Shown here in pieces: positions 51,933-60,955 of a stretch of 64,000 bases of DNA. Location of the stretch: positions 61,693 to 125,692 of the forward strand of contig NZ_MUHX01000006.1 of NCBI RefSeq assembly GCF_002007215.1. Direction: 5' to 3'. The stretch is from Pyramidobacter sp. C12-8 (GTDB taxonomy: Bacteria > Synergistota > Synergistia > Synergistales > Dethiosulfovibrionaceae). Each line of letters begins with the position of its first letter. Within the stretch, counting starts at the first letter, position 1. Under the pieces are notes generated by a model that was not told the DNA's origin, ran no database searches, and saw only the letters and a list, made by a program, of their open reading frames with translations. Made by a program: the position numbers and the translations under genes.

Positions 51933-52686
51933 CCCATTTCACCTCCCTGGCCTGGAACACGGGGCCGTCGATGCAGACGCGCCGCCGTCCCGTCGTGGTG
52001 TCGACCACGCAGCCGAAGCAGCCGCCCATGCCGCAGCCCATGCGGCGCTCGAGGCTGACCTGGATGTCGTCGCACTGCGCGCCGTACCGTTCGTACAGCG
52101 CTTTCATCATCGGATTGGGGCCGCAGCAGGCCAGCGACACGTCGCTCAGATCCTGCCCTTCCAGTCCGGCGATGGAAAATCCCCTGCGTCCGATCGAACC
52201 GTCGTCGCTGTACAAAACCATCTCCGGCGCGCGGGCGCGCACCCAGTCGGCGAAGCTCCGCCACGAGGCGTTGCCGACGCCGAGGAACAGACGGTCGAAA
52301 CCGTTCAGCTCGCGGCGCAGGAACAGCAGCGGCGCGATGCCCAGCGTGCCGGCCACGCCCCAGACTTTTTCGTGCCGGAACGGGGCGAACTGCCCGCCTA
52401 CGGGCCCGCGCACGGAAAGCGACGCGCCAGGTTCGGCGGCAGCCAGCAGAGCCGTGCCCTGCCCAACGACGCGGAAAAGCGTCTCGATCGTCCCCTTTGC
52501 GGGGTCGGCATCGAGGATGCCGAGCGGCCGGCGCAGCAGCGGCGCCGTGGCGGCCGACGTTTTGAGCAGCACGAAATTCCCCGGCCGCGCGTTTTCGGCA
52601 ATCTCTGGACACGCGAACGTCAAATGCCAGATGTCCGGCGAGACCCGTTCCTTTTCGAGCAGCCGCGAATCGTAATCGCGAATCAA
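51916..52686 (-). CDS. pyrK: Dihydroorotate dehydrogenase electron-transfer subunit
   Basis: 256 residues, FAD- and NAD-binding. RRPLGILD holds the FAD site; the iron-sulfur cluster cysteines lie in RMGCGMGGCFGCVVD plus the Cys of RRRVCIDGPVF. It carries electrons from PyrD flavin to NAD+. The start is a TTG (52684-52686) with GAGGGGAG 6 nt upstream. Confidence 0.94.
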   Translation of the reverse strand: MIRDYDSRLLEKERVSPDIWHLTFACPEIAENARPGNFVLLKTSAATAPLLRRPLGILDADPAKGTIETLFRVVGQGTALLAAAEPGASLSVRGPVGGQFAPFRHEKVWGVAGTLGIAPLLFLRRELNGFDRLFLGVGNASWRSFADWVRARAPEMVLYSDDGSIGRRGFSIAGLEGQDLSDVSLACCGPNPMMKALYERYGAQCDDIQVSLERRMGCGMGGCFGCVVDTTTGRRRVCIDGPVFQAREVKWDELHL

Positions 52687-52714
52687 TCCAAACTCCCCTC
52701 TCGTTGGCGCTCCC

Positions 52715-52774
52715 CGCGCGGCCGTTTGCGCGGCGCGCTTTCATCCCCCGGCGCGCGGCGCAAACGGCCGCGCG
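52715..52774. promoter_or_regulatory. GC-rich 17-bp inverted repeat between pyrC and pyrK
   Basis: Arms 52715-52731 and 52758-52774 pair perfectly, with more GC pairing inside. No U tract, so it is more likely an mRNA-processing, stability or pausing element than a simple terminator. Confidence 0.5.
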
Positions 52775-52807
52775 ATCGACGGATTTATTGTATCGCAACG
52801 GACCGTT

Positions 52808-54109
52808 TTATACAACCGATTGCACGAAAGTTCTTCGATCGCAGACGATCCGTCCGCCCAGCACGGTCATCAGGACCGTGCCGCTCAGCGTCCAGCCGTT
52901 GAACGGACAGTTGCGCGACTTCGATTTGAACTTCGCCGCGTCCACGCGCCAGCGGCGTTCGGGATCGAACAGCGTCAGATCGGCCGGCGAGCCGGGCTGA
53001 AGATGAACGGGCGGTAGCTTGAAGATCCGCCGCGGCGCGGAGCTCATGCGCTCCACCAGCGAGGAAAGCGAAAATCCGCGCTCGCGGCACAATCCGTCGA
53101 GGCACAGCCCCAGCGACGTTTCCAGACCGATGATGCCGTTGGGGGCCTTGGCGATGCCGAGGGCTTTTTCGGCCGGCGTGTGCGGCGCGTGATCGGTGGC
53201 GACCACGTCGAGCACGCCGCTCATCAGCGCCTCGCGGATCGCCGCCGCGTCGTCGGCCGTGCGCAGCGGCGGGCTCATCTTGGCGTTGGCGCCGCATTCG
53301 AGAATCGCCGTTTCGTCGAGGAACATATGATGCGGCGTGGCCTCGCCGGTAACGGCGACGCCGCGGGCTTTCGCCGCCGCGATGATCTCGACGCCGCGGC
53401 GCGAACTGACATGCTGCACGTGCACATGCGCGCCCGTCTTCTCGGCGAAGAACACGTCGCGCATGATCATCAGCTCCTCGGCCAGCGCCGGCGCGCCGGC
53501 GAGCCCCAGTTTTTTGGAGATCTCGCCGCGGTTCATGGAGCGGTCGCCTTCGAAGCCGGGAGCCTCGCAGTGAACGCTCACGGGCAGGCCGACGGCGGCC
53601 GCTTTTTCCATGGCTTCGTAAAACAGCGGCCCGCTGCCGACGGTGAGGCCGTCGTCGGTCAGGCAGACCGCGCCGGCTTCCTTCAACGCTTCGAAGTCGG
53701 TCAGTTCTTTGCCGCCCAGCCCCTTGGTGACCGCGCCCCCCGGATAGATGCGGCAGTCCATGGTCCGGTTGCGCTCGATGCAGCTGCGGATCAGCTCGGG
53801 CGAATCGACGGCCGGCTTGGTGTTGGCCATCGTCACTACGGCCGTGAAGCCGCCGTCGGCCGCGGCGGCGCAGCCCGTCTCCAACGTTTCCTTTTCGGTC
53901 TGGCCGGGATCGCGGAAATGCACGTGCAGATCGACCAGTCCTGGGGCCAGGACTGCGCCGCCGCAGTCGATCTTTTCGGCGTCCGCGGTCGGCAGCAGCT
54001 CGGGGCCGAGGGCGGAAACGACGCCGTTTTCGACCAGCAGATCGCCCCGCATGTCCATTTTCAGATCGGGGTCAATCAGGCGCGCTTTTTGAAACAGGAT
54101 CGGTTTCAT
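52808..54109 (-). CDS. pyrC: Dihydroorotase, class I
   Basis: 433 residues: GLVDLHVHFRDPGQTEKETL metal site, NTKPAVDSPE, HCEAPGFEGD, VQHVSSRRGVEIIAAAK, ATDHAPHTPAEK. This is the longer bacterial class I enzyme. It closes carbamoyl-aspartate to dihydroorotate. The ATG at 54109 has GGAGG upstream. First pyrimidine gene of the minus-strand operon; pyrB and carAB are not in the window. Confidence 0.95.
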   Translation of the reverse strand: MKPILFQKARLIDPDLKMDMRGDLLVENGVVSALGPELLPTADAEKIDCGGAVLAPGLVDLHVHFRDPGQTEKETLETGCAAAADGGFTAVVTMANTKPAVDSPELIRSCIERNRTMDCRIYPGGAVTKGLGGKELTDFEALKEAGAVCLTDDGLTVGSGPLFYEAMEKAAAVGLPVSVHCEAPGFEGDRSMNRGEISKKLGLAGAPALAEELMIMRDVFFAEKTGAHVHVQHVSSRRGVEIIAAAKARGVAVTGEATPHHMFLDETAILECGANAKMSPPLRTADDAAAIREALMSGVLDVVATDHAPHTPAEKALGIAKAPNGIIGLETSLGLCLDGLCRERGFSLSSLVERMSSAPRRIFKLPPVHLQPGSPADLTLFDPERRWRVDAAKFKSKSRNCPFNGWTLSGTVLMTVLGGRIVCDRRTFVQSVV

Positions 54110-54162
54110 GAACAGCCTCCTTATAAAAATATCCGTGGGATTCCGGAGTCTTCGTAAAAAAG

Positions 54163-55389
54163 TTACCGAACGATGTCTTTCACCGCCTGGAGCAGCACTT
54201 CATAGCCGGGACGCACGCGCCGCCAGTCCACCGTTTCGGCCGGGTTGTGGCTGACGCCGTCCTTGCACGGCACGAAAATCAGCGCCGAAGGGATCAACGT
54301 GGCCATGTACATGGCGTCGTGTCCCGCGCCGCTGGGCATGCGCCGGTATTTGACCTGCAAGTCTTTGCAGACGTTTTCGAGGCGGCGCGCCAGCAGGCCG
54401 TCCATGGCGACGGGCTTGTCGGCCGAGTAGAGCGTGAAGTTCGCCCTCACGCCGCGTTCGGCGCAGACGCTTCCGACGCGCGCCTTGATCTCGTCGCAGG
54501 CGCGGCGGATGCTTTTTTCGACGATGCCGCGCACGTCCACTTTCAACACGACTCGCCCCGGCACCACATTCATGGCCCCGGGGTAACACTCGCACACGCC
54601 CACGGTGGCGACCGTGCCGAACTCGCTTTCCTCACGTCCGGCGCGCTCCGCAGCGAGGATTATCTCCGCCGCCGCAGCCATGGCGTCGTGGCGCAGGTTC
54701 ATCGGACAAGCGCCGGAATGGGCCTGTTCGCCGATCACCTCGAGCATGAAACGCGTCGGCGCGGCGATCGCCTCGACGATGCCCACGTCCTCGCCGTTCC
54801 AGTCGAGCACCGGCCCCTGTTCGATGTGCAGTTCGAAATAAGAGTGATACGACGCCGGCGCCAGACAGTCGCGCGGGATCCGCTCGGGCCGCCCGCCGAA
54901 ATCGCGCAGCGCGTCGAGCAGCGTCACGCCCTGTTTGTCCTTGAAGCGCAGCGTGTCCATCAGCGACAGATTGCCCGTCGCCGCTTTGCTGCCGATCGTC
55001 GCCAGCGAAAAGCGGCTCGATTCCTCCGCGGTGAAGACCACCACCGACAGCGAACGCCGCGGATGCGGATTTTCGGCAAGGAGGTCGCGCGCCGCGCCCA
55101 GCCCGCAGGCCACGCCGAGCACGCCGTCGTAGTACCCGCCCTCGGGCACGGAATCCAGATGCGAGCCGATCACCACGCCCGGCTGGTCCGCGCTTCCCTC
55201 GAAACGTCCCCACAGATTGCAGCAGGCGTCGGTCGTCACCGACATGCCGAGCGATTTCATCTCTTCGATCACGATCTCGCGCGCCTGACGGTCCGCCTCG
55301 GTCAGAGCGAGGCGGGAAACGCCCCGCTCGCCGCGCCCGGTCTGCGAGATCGCCGCGACCAGTTCGCGGACGCGCTCGAAACCCGACAT
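54163..55389 (-). CDS. M20 family N-carbamoyl-L-amino-acid / allantoate amidohydrolase
   Basis: 408 residues. Zinc-site motifs VVIGSHLDSVPEGGYYDGVLGV, VVFTAEESSRF and HIEQGPVLDWNGEDVGIVEAI, with SGAGHDAMYMATLIPSALIFVP and the C-terminal GVSHNPAE, identify the ureidohydrolase branch (AllC, HyuC, beta-ureidopropionase). The enzyme removes a carbamoyl group as ammonia and carbon dioxide. It follows the TRAP permease gene after 12 nt and is followed by pyrC after 53 nt. Substrate uncertain: carbamoyl-amino acids or a pyrimidine breakdown product are likely. Confidence 0.9.
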   Translation of the reverse strand: MSGFERVRELVAAISQTGRGERGVSRLALTEADRQAREIVIEEMKSLGMSVTTDACCNLWGRFEGSADQPGVVIGSHLDSVPEGGYYDGVLGVACGLGAARDLLAENPHPRRSLSVVVFTAEESSRFSLATIGSKAATGNLSLMDTLRFKDKQGVTLLDALRDFGGRPERIPRDCLAPASYHSYFELHIEQGPVLDWNGEDVGIVEAIAAPTRFMLEVIGEQAHSGACPMNLRHDAMAAAAEIILAAERAGREESEFGTVATVGVCECYPGAMNVVPGRVVLKVDVRGIVEKSIRRACDEIKARVGSVCAERGVRANFTLYSADKPVAMDGLLARRLENVCKDLQVKYRRMPSGAGHDAMYMATLIPSALIFVPCKDGVSHNPAETVDWRRVRPGYEVLLQAVKDIVR

Positions 55390-55401
55390 TCCCCGCGCTC
55401 C

Positions 55402-56682
55402 CTAACGGCCGTACACCAGCGCCGGCAGGAAGGTTGAAAGCGCCGGCACGTAGGAGATCACCAGCAGGCCGACGATCGAGACGATGATGAACTTCGTCAC
55501 CGCGCCGATGATCTTCGACATCGGCAGCCCGGTCACGCCCGCGGCCACGAACAGGTTCAGTCCAAACGGCGGAGTGAAGTTGCCCAGCGCCAGGTTGGAG
55601 ACCATGATGATGCCCAGATGCAGCGGGTCGATGCCCATCTGCTGGGCGATCGGGAAGAACAGCGGCGCGAGGATGACGATGGCGGCGATACCTTCCATGA
55701 ACATGCCCACGATCAGCAGAATGACGTTGACCATGGCGATGAATGCCCAGGGCGTTTTGATGTTTTCGATGATCGCCGCCGTGACCATCTGCGGGATGCG
55801 CGCCACGGTGAGGAACCAGGCGAAGCTCGTGGCCGCGGCGACGAGGATCATCACTTGCGCGCAGGTCACGGCCGAACGCAGACACACGTCGAACAGTTTC
55901 GCCCAGGTGATCTCGCGGTAGATCGCCACGCCGACGAACAGCGCGTAAACGGCGGAGATCCCCGCCGCCTCGGTGGGCGTGAACACGCCGCAGTAAATAC
56001 CGCCGAGGATGATCACCGGCACCATCAGCGACCAGCCAGCTTCCAGCGTGTTGCGGACGATCTCGCCGCGGCTGGAGGGCGCCGAGACCTTGAGATCGTG
56101 ATGGCGCGCGAAGTACCAGATGTAGACGACCGTCGCCAGCCCGTAGACGATCCCGGCGCTGACGCCCGACATGAACAGCGAGCCCACCGACACGCCCGTG
56201 GCAGCCGCGTACATGATCAGCGTCACGCTGGGCGGGATGATCAGCGCCACCGATCCCGACGACGCGATCAGACCGGCGGAGAAATCCTCGGGATAGCCGC
56301 TTTCGATCAGCTCGGGATAGAGCACGCGCCCCATGGCGACCACCGTCGCCGGGCTGGAGCCGCAGAGCGCACCGAAGATCATGCAGGTGCACTGCGTCGT
56401 GTAGGCCAGTCCGCCCTTGCGCGCCCCCACGAGGCTGCGCGTCCACTTGAGGATGCGCTTGGAGAGTCCGCCCGTGTCCATCAGATTGGCGGCGAAGATG
56501 AAAAACGGCATCGACATCAGCGAGAACTTGTCGAGTCCGCCGAACATGCGCTGCGCCAGCACCATCGGATCGAGTCCCGTGAAGAGCAGCATCGAAACCA
56601 GCACGGCCGCCGCCAGAGCGACGAAGATCGGCACGCTGCCGAACAGCAGCGCCAGCAGCGCGCACATCAGAAAGACCGTCAT
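55402..56682 (-). CDS. dctM: TRAP transporter large permease
   Basis: 426 residues with about twelve membrane spans and DctM-family sequence: FIFAANLMDTGGLSKRIL, GSSPATVVAMGRVLYPE, SVALIIPPSVTLIMYA, GNFTPPFGLNLFVAAGVTG. It couples solute uptake to a sodium gradient with the small permease and binding protein encoded next to it. Its start directly abuts the stop of dctQ. Confidence 0.95.
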   Translation of the reverse strand: MTVFLMCALLALLFGSVPIFVALAAAVLVSMLLFTGLDPMVLAQRMFGGLDKFSLMSMPFFIFAANLMDTGGLSKRILKWTRSLVGARKGGLAYTTQCTCMIFGALCGSSPATVVAMGRVLYPELIESGYPEDFSAGLIASSGSVALIIPPSVTLIMYAAATGVSVGSLFMSGVSAGIVYGLATVVYIWYFARHHDLKVSAPSSRGEIVRNTLEAGWSLMVPVIILGGIYCGVFTPTEAAGISAVYALFVGVAIYREITWAKLFDVCLRSAVTCAQVMILVAAATSFAWFLTVARIPQMVTAAIIENIKTPWAFIAMVNVILLIVGMFMEGIAAIVILAPLFFPIAQQMGIDPLHLGIIMVSNLALGNFTPPFGLNLFVAAGVTGLPMSKIIGAVTKFIIVSIVGLLVISYVPALSTFLPALVYGR

Positions 56683-57141
56683 CTAGGCACCCTCCTTCCC
56701 GAAAGCGGCCTGAACGAAACGCAGCGCCATCAGCGCCGATCCCAAAGGCATCGCCAGATAAGGGATCCACATGGGGATTCCCATCGCCGGCGAAGTCTGC
56801 TCGAGTTCAACGGTGAACCGCACCAGCTGATAGCTGTACCGGAACAGCGTCGCGCAGAATCCCGCCGCGATCAGATAGACCAGACGCGTCAGCGCGCCGG
56901 CCATTTTTTCGGGCAGCACGCCGAGCAGAAAGTCCATGCGGATATGCGCCCCCCGCCGCACGCAGACGCTGCCGCCGATAAAAGTGATCCAGATCATCAG
57001 ATAGCGGATCAGCTCTTCGGCCCAGCTCGTGCTGGCGCTGAAAACATAGCGCAGCACCACGTTGACGAACAGCACAAGAGCCGTTGTCAGCAGAGCGGCC
57101 GCACAGAAAATCTCCTCAATCCTGCCGAGGAACCTGAGCAT
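56683..57141 (-). CDS. dctQ: TRAP transporter small permease
   Basis: 152 residues from ATG 57141 (GGAGGAG eight nt upstream; an ATG further upstream has no ribosome site). Four membrane spans; WAEELIRYLMIWITFIGGSV is the DctQ signature, followed by RRGAHIRMDFL. Confidence 0.93.
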   Translation of the reverse strand: MLRFLGRIEEIFCAAALLTTALVLFVNVVLRYVFSASTSWAEELIRYLMIWITFIGGSVCVRRGAHIRMDFLLGVLPEKMAGALTRLVYLIAAGFCATLFRYSYQLVRFTVELEQTSPAMGIPMWIPYLAMPLGSALMALRFVQAAFGKEGA

Positions 57142-57191
57142 TTTTCGATCTCCTCCCAGTTTCATGCAACGCATCATGAATATAAAAACGA

Positions 57192-57223
57192 AAGGGGCGA
57201 ACCTCCTGCAGGAGCCGCCCCTT
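57192..57223 (-). terminator. Hairpin between dctP and dctQ
   Basis: AAGGGGCG (57192-57199) pairs with CGCCCCTT (57216-57223), with an inner palindrome CTCCTGCAGGAG. On the minus strand it is followed by TCGTTTTTATA. Probably a partial terminator giving more binding protein than permease. Confidence 0.7.
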
Positions 57224-57309
57224 AATTTTCCGCTCTTGAAAACCCCTTTCGCCCCTCATTTTTTCTCGAAGAGTCATGAGCAGGCGAAAGCCTTCCGCCA
57301 GTCCGCCGC

Positions 57310-58311
57310 TCAGCGGGCCTCCTTGGCTTCGTAGACCGCTTTCAGCAGCTCCGCCTTGGTCGCCGAGCCCTCGACGAACTTGTCGTGCAGCGGCTTGCTG
57401 ACCGCGATGAACTTGGCGCGGTTCTCGTCCGTCAGTTCGCCGACGGCGATCTTGGACTGTTTGATCTGCCCGAGGAATCTGGCCTCGCCCTCTGCCTGCG
57501 CCAGGCGTTCCGCCTCACGGGCGCCGCGTTCGCACTCGACGATCAGCTTCCGTACGTCCTCGCCCTGCTTCTCGAACCAGCGCCTGTTGACGATGAACAG
57601 ATAACCGAGGAACCCGTGATCGGAGATCGTCAGATAATCCTGCACCTCGTACAGCTTGGCCATGGCGATGGTCTGCAAAGGATTCTCCTGACCGTCGACG
57701 ATGTTCTGCTGCAGCGCGTTGTACAGCTCGGCGTACTCGATCGGGATCGGATTGGCGCCCCACGACTTGTACTGCTCCACCAGCTGCGGGCTGGGCATGA
57801 CGCGGATCTTCATGCCCTTCAGATCCTCGGGCGCGTTCACCGGCCTGCCCTTGGTCGTGATCTGTTTGAAACCCGAAGCCCACAAGCCCAGGGTCTTGAA
57901 GCCCTTTTTCTCGCAGAAGGCGTAGAACTTCCCGCCGACTTCGCCGTCCATGATGCGGTACAGCTCGTCCTTGTCGGCCCACAGAAACGGGAAGTCGATG
58001 ACGCTCAGTTCCTCGACGAAAGGCGTCAGCACGGAAGTGGGCTGCACGGACATCTCCAGCGTGCCCATCTGCACCATTTCGGCCTGCTCGCGCATCGAGC
58101 CCAGCTGCATCTGCGGGAACACGTCCACGGTGATCCTGCCGCCCGATTTCTCTTCCATCAGCTTTTTGAACGTCTGGGCGCCGACGTCCTCCGGGCTGCC
58201 GACAGGCTGGTTGTGACTGAGGCGGACGTTCATCGCCGGGTACTCCGCCGCGGCCAGCGAGGCCGGGGCGATCAGCGCAGCGGCGAGAAACAGACTTGCC
58301 AACTTCTTCAC
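57310..58311 (-). CDS. dctP: TRAP transporter solute-binding protein (DctP family)
   Basis: 333 residues starting at a GTG (58309-58311; GGAG upstream) with a signal peptide (MKKLASLFLAAALIAPASLA). DctP landmarks: RLSHNQPVGSPEDVGAQTF, ITVDVFPQMQLGSMREQAEM, KIRVMPSPQLVEQYKSWGAN (the solute Arg), and EVQDYLTISDHGFLGY. It binds a carboxylate in the periplasm. It is first in the TRAP/ureidohydrolase/pyrimidine gene string, behind a strong promoter. Confidence 0.94.
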   Translation of the reverse strand: MKKLASLFLAAALIAPASLAAAEYPAMNVRLSHNQPVGSPEDVGAQTFKKLMEEKSGGRITVDVFPQMQLGSMREQAEMVQMGTLEMSVQPTSVLTPFVEELSVIDFPFLWADKDELYRIMDGEVGGKFYAFCEKKGFKTLGLWASGFKQITTKGRPVNAPEDLKGMKIRVMPSPQLVEQYKSWGANPIPIEYAELYNALQQNIVDGQENPLQTIAMAKLYEVQDYLTISDHGFLGYLFIVNRRWFEKQGEDVRKLIVECERGAREAERLAQAEGEARFLGQIKQSKIAVGELTDENRAKFIAVSKPLHDKFVEGSATKAELLKAVYEAKEAR

Positions 58312-58376
58312 GTGCGATCCACTCCTTTGAAGGATAACGAACTTTTCCTCCGCCGCGAAATCTCGGAGGCCGGTCC

Positions 58377-58405
58377 ATTATAGCAAGGCGCCGCGAACCG
58401 TGCAA
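58377..58405 (-). promoter_or_regulatory. Promoter of dctP
   Basis: Minus strand TTGCAC (58400-58405), 17-bp spacer, TATAAT (58377-58382). Confidence 0.75.
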
Positions 58406-58529
58406 TCGGTTTCAGGAAAGGCGAAAGACAAAATCCGCTCCGGCATCCTCCGCGCCCGGCGCTGGAAAAAAATTTCCGCCGCGGTACAATAAACCACGTC
58501 ATCGCTCTTCATACAAGGAGGTTTTCGCC

Positions 58530-59483
58530 ATGACCCGGACAAACGACGTCCGCCCCGTCGCCGCCGCCGGCGGCGAGTCGCTCGACCTGATCCGCCTGCC
58601 GCTGGACGGCCGGCCCGGCTTCGAGGAGTTCCTCGGCGCCTGGCTGCTGCGCGCTCCCGGCGAAACCGCGCTGGTCGACTGCGGCGTGGCCGGTTCCTAC
58701 GCGCGTCTCAAAAAAGCACTGGACGACCTGGAAGCCGTGCCCGACCTGCTGCTGCTCACCCACATCCACCTCGACCACTGCGGCGCGGCCGGCTGTCTGT
58801 GCCGCGATTACCCGCGGCTGAAAGTGTTCTGCTGCGAGCGCGCCTCCCAGCACCTGATCTCGCCGCAAAAGCTCTGGCAGGCCACCGCCGCCACGCTCGG
58901 CGAAGCGATGGCCGCCGCTTACCGGCCGCCGCTGCCCGTGCCCGCTTCCGCTCTCGTCGCGCGCGAACAGCTGCCCCCCGCGTGGCGCGTCATCGACACG
59001 CCCGGGCACGCCGCTCACCACGTCTCCTTCCTGCGCCGCTGCGCGGGGCGGCGCCTCTGCTTCGGCGGCGAAGCGCTCGGCGTCATCCCCGGCGACGGCG
59101 CCGCGAGCTGGTTCGCCGACGGCCGGCGGCGGGACGGCATCCGTCCCGCCACGCCGCCCCGCTACGTGCCGGAAATCGGCCGCGAGAGCATGAGAAAGCT
59201 CGCCGCCGCCGACTGGGACCTGTTCTGCGCCGGGCACTTCGGCGCTTCGTCCGACCGCACGCTGCCCGAACGGGCGCTGAAGCAGAACCTTTTCTGGGAA
59301 GAAACGATCGCCCAGGCCCTGCGAGACGGCCTGAGCGAAGACGAAACGGTCGAATTGCTGCGGCGCGAAGACCCCGAACTGGCCAACCTCGTCGCCTATA
59401 CCGAAAGCGCGCAGAGCCGCGAAGCGTACTTCCTCGGCAACAGCGTGCGCGGCTTCGCGCGCTTTCTGGGCGAGAACGCCTGA
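58530..59483 (+). CDS. Metallo-beta-lactamase-fold hydrolase
   Basis: 317 residues; metal-binding HIHLDHCG at residues 78-85, a later His in DTPGHAAHHVSF and FGGEALG, and the terminal His in FCAGHFGASSD. The active-site motif is HxHxDH, the glyoxalase-II/lactonase group. No signal peptide. ATG 58530 follows AAGGAGG. Monocistronic, with a strong terminator after it. Substrate unknown. Confidence 0.88.
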   Translation: MTRTNDVRPVAAAGGESLDLIRLPLDGRPGFEEFLGAWLLRAPGETALVDCGVAGSYARLKKALDDLEAVPDLLLLTHIHLDHCGAAGCLCRDYPRLKVFCCERASQHLISPQKLWQATAATLGEAMAAAYRPPLPVPASALVAREQLPPAWRVIDTPGHAAHHVSFLRRCAGRRLCFGGEALGVIPGDGAASWFADGRRRDGIRPATPPRYVPEIGRESMRKLAAADWDLFCAGHFGASSDRTLPERALKQNLFWEETIAQALRDGLSEDETVELLRREDPELANLVAYTESAQSREAYFLGNSVRGFARFLGENA

Positions 59484-59552
59484 CGGCCGGGGCATCCGCG
59501 GCGCCCGAGAAGACGTGCTTTGCTTTGCCAAACGCAAAAATGGACGGCACAC

Positions 59553-59598
59553 AAAAAATCCCCGGCGGCCGAAAAAAAATGGCCGCCGGGGATTTTTT
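59553..59598. terminator. 18-bp hairpin between convergent genes
   Basis: Arms 59553-59570 and 59581-59598 begin AAAAAA and end TTTTTT, 10-nt loop. Confidence 0.92.
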
Positions 59599-59689
59599 TG
59601 CGTGCCGCATGTCCCGCGCGAAACGCGGACGTCCGCTCCATGCCGACGCGGTCTTCTCCGCGTTCCGGCGCCGGGGCGCCTTTTCGCGG

Positions 59690-60931
59690 TCACTGTCCGC
59701 CAGTCGGCTCCGGGGCTTTGAACGTGCCTTCGGAACGGGAGACGATCAGCGCCGTGGCCGCGTCGCCGGCGATGTTGGGGATCACGCGGGCCATGTTGAG
59801 GATGCGGTCGATACCGGCCAGCAGCCCGATCGCTTCCATGGGCAGATGGACCGAGGTGAGCACGATGGTCAGCATCACCAGCCCCGAGCCGGGCACGCCG
59901 GCGGTGCCAATGGAAGCCAACGTGGCGGTGAGCATGATCATGACCTGATCGGCGACGGTGAGCGGCACGCCGAAGATCTGGGCCGTGAAGACCACGGCGA
60001 TGGCTTCGTAGATGGCGGTGCCGTTCATGTTCATGACGGCACCGAAGGGGATCACGAAGTTGGCCGTCTCCTCGTCGACGCCAAGTTTCTTCGTGCATTC
60101 GAGGTTGAGCGGGATCGTGGCGACGCTGGAACAGGTGGCGAAGACGAAGGTCATCGCTTCCTTCATCGTTTTCAGGAAACGGAGCGGGCTGACGCGCCCA
60201 ATCACGCCGGCCATCAGACCGGCCTGAACGACGACCAGATAGAGGAACGAGGCGATGTACATGGCCGCGATCGCCTTGATGTAAGGGATGAGGATATCCG
60301 GGCCGTTGGCTCCCACGACTTGCGCCATCAGGCCAAAAACGCCGTAAGGCGTGAACTCGAGCACGATAGTGGTGATCTTTTTCATCGCTTCCTGTCCGGC
60401 GCGGAACATGTCGAGCAACGCTTGCCCCTTGGGGCCGATCTTCATCAGCGCGAAGCCCAGCAGCAGCGCAAAGAAAATGATCTGCAGCAGGTTCTGTTTC
60501 GACAGGGCCTCGAAAGGATTTTTGGGGATAACGTTGATCAGCGTGTCGAGCATGGAGACCTGTTTCGCCGTCGTCTTCGCCGATTCCTTGGCGAGCTCGA
60601 TGCTGACGCCCGTGCCGACCTTCATGAGATTGGCGAAGATCAGGCCGATGACGATGGCGAACGCAGTGCTGACAAGGAAGACGACCACCGTCTTCACGCC
60701 CATGCGTCCCAGCTTCTTGCCGTCTCCCACGTCGGCGGCCGCACAGACCAGCAGGCAGAGCACCAGCGGCGCCACCACCATGGTCAGCAGGTTGGTGAGG
60801 ATTGTTCCCAGCGGTTTCAGCACCGCGGCCTGCCTGCCGAAGATCAGCCCCGCGGCGACGCCGAGCGCGAAGCCGATCATGATGCGCGTGAACAGGCTCA
60901 GTTTGTTCCACGGTTTAAAGATGAATCCCAT
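59690..60931 (-). CDS. Dicarboxylate/amino acid:cation symporter (DAACS/GltP-DctA family)
   Basis: 413 residues with eight spans and two re-entrant loops: FATCSSVATIPLNLECTKKL (serine-rich loop), NMNGTAIYEAIAVVF, GTAGVPGSGLVML and the C-terminal GIDRILNMARVIPNIAGDA. It imports C4-dicarboxylates, glutamate or related acids with sodium or protons. It lies 24 nt after the second UxaA-type hydro-lyase genes, so it likely imports that enzyme's substrate. Confidence 0.93.
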   Translation of the reverse strand: MGFIFKPWNKLSLFTRIMIGFALGVAAGLIFGRQAAVLKPLGTILTNLLTMVVAPLVLCLLVCAAADVGDGKKLGRMGVKTVVVFLVSTAFAIVIGLIFANLMKVGTGVSIELAKESAKTTAKQVSMLDTLINVIPKNPFEALSKQNLLQIIFFALLLGFALMKIGPKGQALLDMFRAGQEAMKKITTIVLEFTPYGVFGLMAQVVGANGPDILIPYIKAIAAMYIASFLYLVVVQAGLMAGVIGRVSPLRFLKTMKEAMTFVFATCSSVATIPLNLECTKKLGVDEETANFVIPFGAVMNMNGTAIYEAIAVVFTAQIFGVPLTVADQVMIMLTATLASIGTAGVPGSGLVMLTIVLTSVHLPMEAIGLLAGIDRILNMARVIPNIAGDAATALIVSRSEGTFKAPEPTGGQ

Positions 60932-60955
60932 TTCTCTTCCCCCTTTAATGAAAAA

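Noticed and set aside
54110..54162. PyrR-binding leader in front of pyrC
   Set aside because: I looked for the conserved PyrR anti-antiterminator loop and a terminator in the 53-bp gap, and the match is too weak to report.
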